Below are positions 7,111 through 15,880 of a DNA stretch of 60,390 nt, one piece after another; the stretch's first letter is position 1; every line of letters starts with the position of its first letter. Source of the DNA: Acetanaerobacterium elongatum (GTDB lineage: Bacteria; Bacillota; Clostridia; Oscillospirales; Ruminococcaceae); contig NZ_FNID01000021.1 in the NCBI RefSeq assembly GCF_900103835.1, forward strand, positions 1 to 60,390, read 5' to 3'. The notes below the pieces were generated by a model, which did not search any database, had not been told where the DNA came from, and saw only the letters and a list, made by a program, of their open reading frames with translations. The translations under genes and the position numbers were made by a program.

Positions 7111-8787
7111 TTACTCAGTAACATCTGCATACTGGAAGTACCAGTAGCTGCGCGGAGAGTACCAGGAACCGGTGATCTTCGGGCTCTGCAGATAGAATTC
7201 CTCTTTGTTGGTTAAGGGGATGCAGCCCATATCCTTCATCAGGATATCCTCGGCCTGATGCAGGTAGCCAAAGCGGGTCTTGGGGTCAGTTTCTGCGGCG
7301 GCCTTCTTCATCATGGCGTCGTAATCGGCGCTAGTATACTTACCGTCGTTGTTGCCGTTAGTGGTCATGAACAGATCCAAAATATTGGAGGGGTCGTTGT
7401 AGTCGAAGCCCCATCCGTTACGGCTGGAAATATAGTCGCCGGCGCGGCGCAGGGGGGTAAAGGTTGCCCACTCAACAATGTCAACCTTCACAGTAATACC
7501 AAGCTTCTGCCATGCCTGCTGGAGGTACTCGGCAACAGTCTTGTTATATCCGGCGTCATTGGTGGAGTAGGTGATAGCGGGGAAGTTCTTGCCATCGGGA
7601 TAGCCGGCCTCTGCAAGCAGCTTCTTGGCCTGCTCCAGATTCGCTGCGGGGTCGCTGGAATCGATGTAGCCCTTGCCGCCGTTTGCATTGGCGGGGAAGC
7701 TGCTGCCGTCCCAGTCGGTGATACCGGTGCAAACGATACCGGTAGCGGGCGTATGAATACCGTTGAGCAGGGTTTCAGCCAGATACTTACGGTCAATGGC
7801 CAAGCTCAGCGCCTGACGAACCCTCGGATCGGAGAACTGCTTAAGGGTATCGTTTAGGCTGATATAGGAAACGCTCAGGGAAGGATCAACATGGAATTCG
7901 GGGTTGCCCTTCAGCGAAGGAATCTCAGCGGCGGGAACATACTTAATCATCATAGCCTCGCCGGTCTTATAGGCTGCGTAGGCTGCGTTGGAATCTTCAA
8001 TGAGCAGCAGCTTGATGGAATCAAGCTTAATGGAGGCTGCATCCCAGTAGTTGGGGTTCTTTGCAAACAGGATGTAGGAGCTGGGAACCCATTCCTTGAT
8101 GTAGAAGGGGCCGTTGCAGATGTAGGTTTCAGGCTTGGTAGCCCAGGCATCGCCGTTCTTCTCGATGGTGGCCTGGTTTACGGGGCTGAGTGTCTGGAAG
8201 GCAGCGAGCTTGTCGAAGTAGCTGCAGGGGTGATCCAGCACAACCACGAAGGTGGAGTCGTCGGGTGCAGAAACAGCGAGTGCATCGGGGTTACCGCCCG
8301 CAGCCTCTGCAAAGCCCTTTACCATACCCAGTACGGTCTCACCGTAGGGAGCGGCGGTTTTGGGGTCAGCTACACGCTTCCAGCTGTAAACAAAATCCTT
8401 TGCAGTTAAGGGGGAGCCGTCAGACCACTTAAGGCCCTTGCGCAGGTGGAAGGTCCAGGTCAGGCCGTCTGCGCTGGTTTCCCACTTTTCAGCGGCACCG
8501 GGGATAATTTTCTCACCCTTGTCGATGCCCAGCAGGCAGTCATAGGCAAACAGCAGCATGTTGCCGCCGTCTACCGAGCTGTTTAAGGCGGGGTCAATGG
8601 TCTCGGGGTTTGGGCCGAGCTGGGCAACCAGCTGCTTGCCGGCAGCGGTGTTGCTCACACTGGGAGCGGCACTGCTTGCGCCGGTGGCGGCGCTGCTAGC
8701 GCTGGGTGTGGCGTTACTGCCACAAGCGGTAAGAACTAATGCGAAGATCATAGTGAGTGATAACAAAAATGCGATTTTTCTTTTCAT
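7111..8787 (-). CDS. Peptide-binding lipoprotein, SBP family 5 (operon 2)
   Basis: A 558-residue OppA-like lipoprotein. Signal MKRKIAFLLSLTMIFALVLTAC ends in lipobox LTAC and is followed by a low-complexity Ser/Ala linker (SNATPSASSAATGASSAAPS). The family 5 body shows LGPNPETIDPALNSSVDGGNMLLF, then WETSADGLTWTFHLRKGLKWSDGSPLTAKDFVYSWKR and NGPFYIKEWVPSSYI. ATG at 8787 has GAGGAGG nine bases upstream; upstream in-frame starts lack one. Its gene is last in operon 2, after the ATPases, unlike operon 1 where it is first. It is only distantly similar to the operon 1 protein, so the two importers likely take different peptides. Confidence 0.92.
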   Translation of the reverse strand: MKRKIAFLLSLTMIFALVLTACGSNATPSASSAATGASSAAPSVSNTAAGKQLVAQLGPNPETIDPALNSSVDGGNMLLFAYDCLLGIDKGEKIIPGAAEKWETSADGLTWTFHLRKGLKWSDGSPLTAKDFVYSWKRVADPKTAAPYGETVLGMVKGFAEAAGGNPDALAVSAPDDSTFVVVLDHPCSYFDKLAAFQTLSPVNQATIEKNGDAWATKPETYICNGPFYIKEWVPSSYILFAKNPNYWDAASIKLDSIKLLLIEDSNAAYAAYKTGEAMMIKYVPAAEIPSLKGNPEFHVDPSLSVSYISLNDTLKQFSDPRVRQALSLAIDRKYLAETLLNGIHTPATGIVCTGITDWDGSSFPANANGGKGYIDSSDPAANLEQAKKLLAEAGYPDGKNFPAITYSTNDAGYNKTVAEYLQQAWQKLGITVKVDIVEWATFTPLRRAGDYISSRNGWGFDYNDPSNILDLFMTTNGNNDGKYTSADYDAMMKKAAAETDPKTRFGYLHQAEDILMKDMGCIPLTNKEEFYLQSPKITGSWYSPRSYWYFQYADVTE

Positions 8788-8937
8788 CAGTTGTTCCTCC
8801 TCTGATTGTAATATATTTACATTCATCGTGCGGGGTTGCACAATGAGTTGTAACATGTTTAACGCATTTCCTGCCGGTTAAGCCGATAGGTTTGGCTGTT
8901 AACCTCGGGAACACGGTGACAGTTTCACTAATATCTG

Positions 8938-9918
8938 TTATTTCACCCTGTCCAGATGGTGGCAGGCCGCGAAATGACCGGAAGAAATCTCTTTAAACTT
9001 TGGCTCTTCAGCGGCACAACGCTCGTCCGCGTAGGGGCAGCGGGTGCGGAAGCGGCAGCCGGATGGCGGATTCACTGGGCTTGGTACATCTCCCTCCAGT
9101 ACGATGCGCTGGGTATTGCGGGAGGTTTCGGGGTCTGCAACAGGGATCGCAGAAATCAAGCTTCGGGTATACGGGTGTACGCTGTTAAAGGTCAGTTCAT
9201 AGCTGTCGGCCAGCTCTACCAGCTTTCCAAGATACATTACGCCGATACGGTTTGAGATATGCTTAACCACGCTCAGGTTGTGGGCGATAAACAGATAGGT
9301 AAGCCCCATACGCTCCTGAAGCTCCTCGAACATATTTACCACCTGCGCCTGAATGGATACATCCAAGGCAGAGATGGGCTCGTCGCAGACAATGAACTCC
9401 GGGTTTACGGCCAGAGCACGAGCAATACCCACACGCTGGCGCTGACCTCCGGAGAACTCATGGGGGTATCGGTTCGCGTGCTCAGTGTTAAGCCCTACCA
9501 GACTCAGCAGCTCTACGATGCGGTCACGCCGCTCGTTTTTATTGGCCGCCAGATGGTGGATGTCAATAGCCTCCCCCACAATGTCACCTACTGTCATACG
9601 AGGGTCAAGGCTGGCGTAAGGGTCCTGAAATACAATCTGCATCTTACGGCGGTAAGGCAGCATATTCACATGGGTGATGTCTGTTCCGTCATAGATGATT
9701 TTACCGCCGGTGGGCTCATAGAGGCGTAGTAGCGTACGGCCGGCAGTGGTCTTGCCGCAGCCGGACTCGCCCACAAGGCCCAGTGTTTCGCCTTTGTTTA
9801 TATAAAAGGATACATCATCTACAGCCTTTACAACCTTTTTTTCAAAAAGCTTTTCGCCGTTTACGGGGAAATATTGTTTTAAGTGCTGTACTTCAATTAA
9901 TTTCTTGTCCTCCATCAT
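8938..9918 (-). CDS. Peptide ABC transporter ATPase, OppF type (operon 2)
   Basis: A 326-residue ATPase with Walker [36 protein letters not shown], the signature [15 protein letters not shown] and Walker [13 protein letters not shown]. The C-terminal peptide-transporter extension has [14 protein letters not shown]. Its ATG at 9918 overlaps the TGA of the OppD-type gene (ATGA), a sign of coupled translation. It is close in length and motif layout to the operon 1 OppF at 418-1410, as expected of paralogous importers. Confidence 0.93.
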   Translation of the reverse strand: MMEDKKLIEVQHLKQYFPVNGEKLFEKKVVKAVDDVSFYINKGETLGLVGESGCGKTTAGRTLLRLYEPTGGKIIYDGTDITHVNMLPYRRKMQIVFQDPYASLDPRMTVGDIVGEAIDIHHLAANKNERRDRIVELLSLVGLNTEHANRYPHEFSGGQRQRVGIARALAVNPEFIVCDEPISALDVSIQAQVVNMFEELQERMGLTYLFIAHNLSVVKHISNRIGVMYLGKLVELADSYELTFNSVHPYTRSLISAIPVADPETSRNTQRIVLEGDVPSPVNPPSGCRFRTRCPYADERCAAEEPKFKEISSGHFAACHHLDRVK

Positions 9919-10919
9919 GCCTGTACATCCCCCTGACTTTCAAATTTCGCCTTGTCAAGAAGCCAGCATGCACTGTAATGAGTGTCACTCAGCTGCGTGT
10001 AGTCAGGCATCTGTTTAAGGCAGATCTTCATGCAGGAGCCGCAGCGCGGCGCAAAGGGACAACCCTTCGGGGGGTTGAGCATGTCCACCGGCATACCCTC
10101 AATGGGCACCAAGCGTTTATGCTCACGTTCGTTTAAGTTCGGGATACTCTGAAGTAAGCCCTTGGTATACTCATGGGACGGATGATAGAATATCTCGTCT
10201 GTGGTACCGCACTCCACAACCTTTCCCGCGTACATAACGGCAATACGGTCGCACATGCCGGCCACAACACCCAAATCATGAGTGATGATGATAATGGACA
10301 TACCCAGCTTCTTCTTTAAATCCATCATCAGTTCCAAAATCTGCGCCTGAATGGTTACGTCTAGCGCGGTGGTAGGCTCGTCGGCGAGCAGCAGCTTGGG
10401 CTCGCAAGCGAGGGCAATGGCAATCATTACACGCTGGCGCATACCGCCGGAAAGCTCATGCGGGTATTGTTTTAAGCGCTTATCCGGCTCGTTGATGCCC
10501 ACCAGCTGCAGAAGCTCGCGCGCACGTTCGTGAGCCTGCTGCCTGTTCTTATCGGTGTGCAGCAGAATAACCTCCACAATCTGATTGCCAATGGTGTAAA
10601 CCGGGTTTAAGCTGGTCATCGGGTCTTGAAAGATGATAGAGACCTCATTGCCCCTCATCTTTCGCATATCCCGCTCCTTCATCTCGTTGATATGGTGACC
10701 GTTGAAATAGAGGTCGCCGCCGACTAAACGGCCCGGGTGCGCTGTTAGCCCCATAAGGCTGTATGCGGTAACCGATTTGCCGGAGCCGCTCTCGCCAACA
10801 ATACCCAGAACCTCTCCTTGGCGTACAAACAGTGAAACATCGTTGAGCGCCTTAACCTCGCCGGCGGGGGTGAAAAAGGAGAGCCGCTCATTGCGAACAT
10901 CAACTAAATACTCGTTCAT
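9915..10919 (-). CDS. Peptide ABC transporter ATPase, OppD type (operon 2)
   Basis: A 334-residue ATPase: Walker [35 protein letters not shown], the signature [15 protein letters not shown], Walker [13 protein letters not shown]. The C-terminal cysteine cluster is [21 protein letters not shown] precedes the ATG at 10919. It overlaps the next gene by four bases and lies 16 bases after oppC, so the operon is compact, in contrast to the repeat-filled gaps of operon 1. Confidence 0.93.
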   Translation of the reverse strand: MNEYLVDVRNERLSFFTPAGEVKALNDVSLFVRQGEVLGIVGESGSGKSVTAYSLMGLTAHPGRLVGGDLYFNGHHINEMKERDMRKMRGNEVSIIFQDPMTSLNPVYTIGNQIVEVILLHTDKNRQQAHERARELLQLVGINEPDKRLKQYPHELSGGMRQRVMIAIALACEPKLLLADEPTTALDVTIQAQILELMMDLKKKLGMSIIIITHDLGVVAGMCDRIAVMYAGKVVECGTTDEIFYHPSHEYTKGLLQSIPNLNEREHKRLVPIEGMPVDMLNPPKGCPFAPRCGSCMKICLKQMPDYTQLSDTHYSACWLLDKAKFESQGDVQA

Positions 10920-10935
10920 TGTGCTATCTCCTTTC

Positions 10936-11979
10936 TCAGCTCTTCATCTTGGGATCAAACGCATCCCGCAAACCGTCGCCGAACAGGTTAAAACTGAGAA
11001 TGATTAAACAAATAAGCAAAGCCGGCGCAAGCAGCAGGTAAGGGTAGGTATTCAGGCCATTAAGACCGTCGCTGGCCAGTGAACCCAGTGACGGCAACGG
11101 AACAGCAACACCTAAGCCAAGAAAGCTTAAAAAGCTTTCGGTAAAGATAGCGGAAGGAATCTGCAGGGTGGTGGTGACAATTAATGTACCGATGCAGTTG
11201 GTGAGCAGGTGCTTGCGTATAATACGACCGTTGGAAGCGCCCAGCGCTCTGGCGGCAGTAACGTATTCGTTCTGCTTGAGCGTGAGCACCTGGCTGCGGA
11301 CAATACGCGCCATCCCCACCCAGTACAGCAGGGCAAACACAAGGAAGATGCTGATAAGGTTGGGGCCTAGTATCTGAAGCCATTGAAACCCCTGCGTTTC
11401 AGCCAAATTCTCAAGGGGCTTCTTGATGGAAAAGGAGATCAACACTATCAGCAGAATATCAGGCACCGTGTAGATGATATCCACAATACGCATCATAATA
11501 AGATCCAGCCAGCCGCCGAAGAAACCGGCCACCGAGCCGAAGACAGAACCGATCACCAGTATGATAGCCGAAGCAATCAGGCCAACCAGCAGGGATATCC
11601 GGCTGCCCATCATTACACGGATGGCATAATCACGGCCCATATTGTCGGTTCCCAGAATGTGGGGGAATACCTTCTCTCCGGCATCAATGCGGGCCTGCTC
11701 CTGAGGGGAATAAACCATAGGCTGAAGGAACTCAGACCCTTGGATCTGCTGCTCGTATTTATAGGGATATATTCCAGGTATAAGAAAGGAAAACACCATA
11801 ATAACCAAGATAACCACAAGGCTTACCATTGCCACTTTGTTTTTTAAGAGACGGCGCATGGCATCCTTCCAAAAGCCCACGCTCGGGCGCATCTGCACCA
11901 GATTCTGCTTTTCCGCATCGGAAGCGGGCAGAAAATCGTCGACAGTCAGTTGAAAACTGATAGGATTTTTTTCACTCAT
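10936..11979 (-). CDS. Peptide ABC transporter permease, OppC type (operon 2)
   Basis: A 347-residue membrane permease with an N-terminal cytoplasmic stretch of about 50 residues, a first membrane segment VAMVSLVVILVIMVFSFLIPG, the OppC motif HILGTDNMGRDYAIRVMMGSR, and the EAA loop TAARALGASNGRIIRKHLLTN. The C-terminus is LFGDGLRDAFDPKMKS. AGGAGG lies ten bases before the ATG. A longer N-terminal region than in DppC fits the oligopeptide (OppC) subgroup. Confidence 0.92.
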   Translation of the reverse strand: MSEKNPISFQLTVDDFLPASDAEKQNLVQMRPSVGFWKDAMRRLLKNKVAMVSLVVILVIMVFSFLIPGIYPYKYEQQIQGSEFLQPMVYSPQEQARIDAGEKVFPHILGTDNMGRDYAIRVMMGSRISLLVGLIASAIILVIGSVFGSVAGFFGGWLDLIMMRIVDIIYTVPDILLIVLISFSIKKPLENLAETQGFQWLQILGPNLISIFLVFALLYWVGMARIVRSQVLTLKQNEYVTAARALGASNGRIIRKHLLTNCIGTLIVTTTLQIPSAIFTESFLSFLGLGVAVPLPSLGSLASDGLNGLNTYPYLLLAPALLICLIILSFNLFGDGLRDAFDPKMKS

Positions 11980-11992
11980 CTTCCTGTCCTCC

Positions 11993-12910
11993 TCAATTTA
12001 ACTGGATACGCGGGTCAATAAGCTTATAGGCAATATCCACCAGCGTATTCATCACAATAATGAGCGTCGCCAGGAAAATGGTTGTGCCCATAATAACGGT
12101 ATAGTCGCGATTTATAATAGAGCTTACAAACTGTCCGCCCAAGCCCGGTATGACAAAGATCTTTTCAACAATCAGGCTGCCGGTCAGGGTATAGGCCAGC
12201 ATAGGGCCTACATAGGTAACAACAGGCAGAATCGCGTTGCGCAGAGCATGTTTAAACAGGCTCACAAACTGCGACAGCCCCTTGGCTCTGGCCGTACGCA
12301 TATAATCCTGACCGATTACATCCAGCATGGAGGAACGCATCAGGCGAGTGATATAGGCCATGGGGTAAAAGGAGAGCGCAAAAACTGGAAGAATGTAGTG
12401 AATCGGCGTGGTAAGCCCCATGGTCGGCAACCATCCCAGATACACACCGAAAAGATATAACCCGACAGTACAGATAACAAAGCTGGGGAACGCAATGCCG
12501 CAGGTAGCGATAACAATAATAACCTGGTCAATCCACTTACCGCGGTTCATTGCGGCAATGCTGCCCAAAGGAATCCCAATCAACAACGCCAGCAGAACGG
12601 ATAACCCGCCCAGCTTAGCCGAAACAGGAAATTTGCTGGAGATGATTTCAGCTACGGTGCGGCCACGCTGCTTGAGGCTAAGGCCAAAGTCACCTTGAAC
12701 GGCGTTAACCATATAGTTCTTATACTGAACAATCAGCGGCTGATCCAAACCATACTTCGCTTTGAGGGCCGCCTGTGCCTGCGCACTAATAGACTTTTCG
12801 GAAATGAACGGACCGCCGGGCACCAGGTTCATCAAAAAGAATGTGATGGTTGCAACCAAAAAAATGGTGAATGCAGCCAGAATCACACGTTTACCTATGT
12901 ACTTAATCAT
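11993..12910 (-). CDS. Peptide ABC transporter permease, OppB type (operon 2)
   Basis: A 305-residue integral membrane permease starting MIKYIGKRVILAAFTIFLVATITFFLMNLVPGGPF, the usual OppB opening. The EAA motif is DYMRTARAKGLSQFVSLFKHALRN and the C-terminus is DIAYKLIDPRIQLN. GGGAG precedes the ATG at 12910. First gene of operon 2, directly behind the attenuator at 12958-12990, so here the permease and not the binding protein is closest to the promoter. Confidence 0.93.
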   Translation of the reverse strand: MIKYIGKRVILAAFTIFLVATITFFLMNLVPGGPFISEKSISAQAQAALKAKYGLDQPLIVQYKNYMVNAVQGDFGLSLKQRGRTVAEIISSKFPVSAKLGGLSVLLALLIGIPLGSIAAMNRGKWIDQVIIVIATCGIAFPSFVICTVGLYLFGVYLGWLPTMGLTTPIHYILPVFALSFYPMAYITRLMRSSMLDVIGQDYMRTARAKGLSQFVSLFKHALRNAILPVVTYVGPMLAYTLTGSLIVEKIFVIPGLGGQFVSSIINRDYTVIMGTTIFLATLIIVMNTLVDIAYKLIDPRIQLN

Positions 12911-12957
12911 AGTTCCAGTACTCCCTTTTTTTTATTGGAAAGCCTGTCTACCGGCAT

Positions 12958-12990
12958 AAAAAAAGGCACTCACCCAAAAGGCAAGCGTCC
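12958..12990 (-). terminator. Leader attenuator of peptide operon 2
   Basis: On the minus strand GGACGCTTGCC pairs, with one bulge and several G-U pairs, with GGGTGAGTGCC and is followed by seven T. The 5' arm is identical to that at 6385-6395 but the 3' arm differs; pairing is kept in both. The competing CAAGC/GCTTG hairpin is also present. Confidence 0.65.
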
Positions 12991-13008
12991 TTGCTTGTAA
13001 TGGGTATT

Positions 13009-13049
13009 AGAATACCACATCAGCAATTTTTAAGCAATCGTTAAATTGC
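13009..13049 (-). promoter_or_regulatory. Promoter and operator-like dyad of peptide operon 2
   Basis: Minus-strand -35 TTGCTT (13032-13037), 17-base spacer, -10 TATTCT (13009-13014). The dyad GCAAT-TTAACG-ATTGC (13034-13049) overlaps the -35. It matches the operon 1 promoter at 6414-6454 in spacing, dyad and start-site region, so one regulator probably controls both importers. Confidence 0.7.
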
Positions 13050-13099
13050 ATAAAAATGACGCTGCTTTGCCATAATAGACTGCTTTATAGGCGTAATCA

Positions 13100-14173
13100 T
13101 CATAGTATATTAAGGTCACGCGAAATGCAGTTAAGGGTTTCGCAGCCGTTGGCGGTAACCAGCACAAGGTCTTCGATACGCACGCCGCCAATATCAGGCA
13201 GATAGATACCTGGCTCGATAGAGAACACCATACCCTCTTCCACCGGGTTCTCATTCACCGACGAAACATCGCCGTATTCATGCACCTCAATGCCGATGGA
13301 ATGCCCCAGCCGGTGGGTAAAAAAGCTTCCATACCCCGCTTCGGCTATAATATTACGCGCGGCCGCGTCTATATCGCAAAAACGCACACCCGGCTTGATG
13401 ATTGCGCGTGCCGCAGCGTTGGCTTGCTGAACAAGCCCATAAACCTCACGCAGTTTTTCGGGTACAGAACGGTAAAAATAGGTGCGCGTCATATCGGCGC
13501 AGTAACCGTCCTTTTTGCAGCCGATATCAATCAGCACGCAGTCGCCTTCCCTTAACACCGTCTGGTCTGGCGCGTGGTGGCCGATAGCTGCGTTTGCCCC
13601 AAAGCCGATAAGCGGTTCAAACGATACCCCTTCGGCCCCAAGGCAACGGTAAGCCGCAATTACCTCAGCGGCAAGCTGCTCCTCGGTAATCCCTTCCCGT
13701 ACCTTCGCTGCAACCATCCCGATTGCCACATCGTTCATCCGCGAGGCTCGGCGCATCAGCTCAGCCTCGTTCTTATCCTTGCGGGCTCGCACACGGTCGA
13801 CGCAAACAGAGGCATTTTTGTAACCGGATGCCGCTTCAAGCTCCATCAGCCCTAGCAAGAACCGTGCCGGCATGTTCTTGTCAATACCGAGCGGCTTATC
13901 CCTTTCAATACATTCGGCAAGCAGCGCCACCGCGTTCTGGGTATCGCTATACCATACCTTTTGAACGCCAAGCTCCTCCGGAACGGTAAACAGCTCGTTA
14001 ATCAGCATGCGGTTTTGGCCGTTACTGTTCATGTACAAGGCCAGCAGACGCTCACCCGGGTCTATCCATCTTCCTGTTAGGTAGTAGATCGTTGCCGGAT
14101 CGGTGATCACCATCTGGGCTAAACCGATTTCGGCTAGGCCTTTTATGGTTTGGTCTAATCGTACATTGTTCAT
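13100..14173 (-). CDS. M24 family metallopeptidase, Xaa-Pro dipeptidase/aminopeptidase-like
   Basis: A 357-residue cytoplasmic enzyme that would cut Xaa-Pro bonds in imported peptides. The N-terminal creatinase-like domain (about 1-130) is followed by the pita-bread catalytic domain. Metal ligands visible are D in DCVLIDIGCKKDGYCADMTRTY (two Asp), H in HRLGHSIGIEVHEYG, E in FSIEPGIYLPDIGGVRIEDLVLV (two Glu). AGAGG precedes the ATG. It sits upstream of, and on the same strand as, peptide operon 2, which supports a role in peptide use. PepQ and PepP types are hard to separate by eye. Confidence 0.9.
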   Translation of the reverse strand: MNNVRLDQTIKGLAEIGLAQMVITDPATIYYLTGRWIDPGERLLALYMNSNGQNRMLINELFTVPEELGVQKVWYSDTQNAVALLAECIERDKPLGIDKNMPARFLLGLMELEAASGYKNASVCVDRVRARKDKNEAELMRRASRMNDVAIGMVAAKVREGITEEQLAAEVIAAYRCLGAEGVSFEPLIGFGANAAIGHHAPDQTVLREGDCVLIDIGCKKDGYCADMTRTYFYRSVPEKLREVYGLVQQANAAARAIIKPGVRFCDIDAAARNIIAEAGYGSFFTHRLGHSIGIEVHEYGDVSSVNENPVEEGMVFSIEPGIYLPDIGGVRIEDLVLVTANGCETLNCISRDLNIL

Positions 14174-14266
14174 TGTTTGCCTCTTGTCGTGTTTTAGCGT
14201 TGTAGCGATTTAGCGTTTTAAAGTAAAAACTAACTAAATTTTTAGTCAAATTGACCTAATGTTCTT

Positions 14267-14295
14267 ATGATAGCAACTTTTATCTGTATTTTCAA
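14267..14295 (-). promoter_or_regulatory. Promoter of the M24 peptidase gene
   Basis: Minus-strand -35 TTGAAA (14290-14295), 17-base spacer, -10 TATCAT (14267-14272). The surrounding 14218-14390 region resembles 6640-6800. The remaining part of the 322-base gap (14174-14495) holds AT-rich sequence and the plus-strand start region of the symporter gene; no gene is seen. Confidence 0.65.
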
Positions 14296-14495
14296 TAGAG
14301 ATTGTTAAGAAATAAACTGGTAATTTTGAGTTTATTAAAAATATCTGTTATGATTGTAGTTATTTTGTGAATGTGATACAATAAATGTAAGCAATCCAGC
14401 AAAGTATCTATCACCAATGCGGTAAATCTGTTCCATTTATGGCACTTGATACAGCGTCTTAGAAATTGGTTAAGCAGGAAAGGTAAGGTCAGACT

Positions 14496-15842
14496 ATGTC
14501 AAAACAAACCTATGAAACCTCACGCTTTGAACGGCTCTCCTACGGCGGCTTCTTTCTTGGCCAGAACATTATCTATGTTATTCAGTTCCAGTTTCTCTCC
14601 TATTTCTATACCGAAGAAGTGGGGCTATCGCTCGCTTCCACCACGCTGATGCTGCTGATTGCCCGTATCTGGGACATTATAAACGACCCGATTGTGGGCG
14701 CCATCGTGGATAAAAGCCACTTTAAGAGCGGCAAATACCTGCCCTGGCTGCGTTTTGTTACATATACCGTTCCGCTTACGATGGTTTTTGTATTCTTTAA
14801 CCTAGGCGCTTCGGTGGACGGAGGCATAAAGCTGGCATTTGCCTATATAACCTACATTTTGTGGGGAATGCTTTATACCTGTTCTGATTCCCCGCTCTTC
14901 TCGCTGGGTACGGTGATGAGCTCAAAGGTTTACGAGCGTGACCTGCTGATTTCCTACGGGCGTTTTGCCGCGGCTCTTGCGGCTATTCTGAGCGCAGTGT
15001 TTATGAGCCTGAAAACACAGGTGGGCTGGACATGGACAGCCGCCATCTATATGATCTTCTCGTTCCTTGTAATGTTCCCGTTGCAGTTTACCGCAAAGGA
15101 ACGTGTACAGTATAAGCGAAGCGAGCATATTCCGTTTTCAAAAATCTTTAAGTATCTGCTGAAGAATAAATATCTGCTGATTTACTATGTAGGGTATTTA
15201 GCCATCGGCATGGTAAACACCCTGCAGCCAATCGCCCCGTACTTCTGCAACTCCAACCTTGGCAATGAGGGTATGCTCACCATTGTAATGGGGCTGAGCG
15301 TTATTCCGGTGTTGCTCGCAGCTCCTCTTTTGCCGATGCTCATCAGCCGGTTCGGCAAAAAGAACCTCACTATCTACACCTCGTTGGGCGCTATTGTACT
15401 GAGCATAGTACAGTATTTTATGGGGTACGGCAACTTTGTGCTTTTCTTGGTAATTACGGCTATCCGGGTGCTGTGCATGCAGTTCCCGCTGCTGATCTAC
15501 GGTATGTTTACCGCCGACTGTATTGAATACGGCGCCTATGTAACCGGCGAGCGTACCGAAGCAATTGCCTTTTCGGTTCAAACCCTCGTAACCAAGATGG
15601 GCGGCACAATATGCAATACCATCTGCCTGCAGCTGCTGGTGTTCTTTGGTTATGTACAGCAAAGCCCCACCCAAACACCCGAGGCGCTTGGCGGCATCTG
15701 GAAGATACTAACCCTTTTACCCGCTGCGGGCTTTGGCGTGATGATTATCATTATGCTGTTCTTCTATAAGCTCTCGGAGGAGGATGTGCAGAAGATTATG
15801 CGCATCAACCGCGGCGAATCCAATGAAAAGGTAAATGTATAA
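14496..15842 (+). CDS. GPH family sugar:cation symporter (MFS, MelB-like)
   Basis: A 448-residue membrane transporter with about twelve hydrophobic segments. The MelB/GPH signature is near the N-terminus: ERLSYGGFFLGQNIIY, then IARIWDIINDPIVGAIVDKSHFKSGKYLPWLR. Conserved acidic residues there bind Na+ or H+ in MelB-type carriers. C-terminal family residues are DCIEYGAYVTGERTEAIAFSVQTLVTKMG. The gene is 38 bases before a GH13 glucosidase on the same strand, so it probably imports an alpha-glucoside that the enzyme then splits. Sugar specificity is not visible. Confidence 0.92.
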   Translation: MSKQTYETSRFERLSYGGFFLGQNIIYVIQFQFLSYFYTEEVGLSLASTTLMLLIARIWDIINDPIVGAIVDKSHFKSGKYLPWLRFVTYTVPLTMVFVFFNLGASVDGGIKLAFAYITYILWGMLYTCSDSPLFSLGTVMSSKVYERDLLISYGRFAAALAAILSAVFMSLKTQVGWTWTAAIYMIFSFLVMFPLQFTAKERVQYKRSEHIPFSKIFKYLLKNKYLLIYYVGYLAIGMVNTLQPIAPYFCNSNLGNEGMLTIVMGLSVIPVLLAAPLLPMLISRFGKKNLTIYTSLGAIVLSIVQYFMGYGNFVLFLVITAIRVLCMQFPLLIYGMFTADCIEYGAYVTGERTEAIAFSVQTLVTKMGGTICNTICLQLLVFFGYVQQSPTQTPEALGGIWKILTLLPAAGFGVMIIIMLFFYKLSEEDVQKIMRINRGESNEKVNV

Positions 15843-15880
15843 TACGTTGTAGTAACAATAGAGGAAGGACACGACATTCC

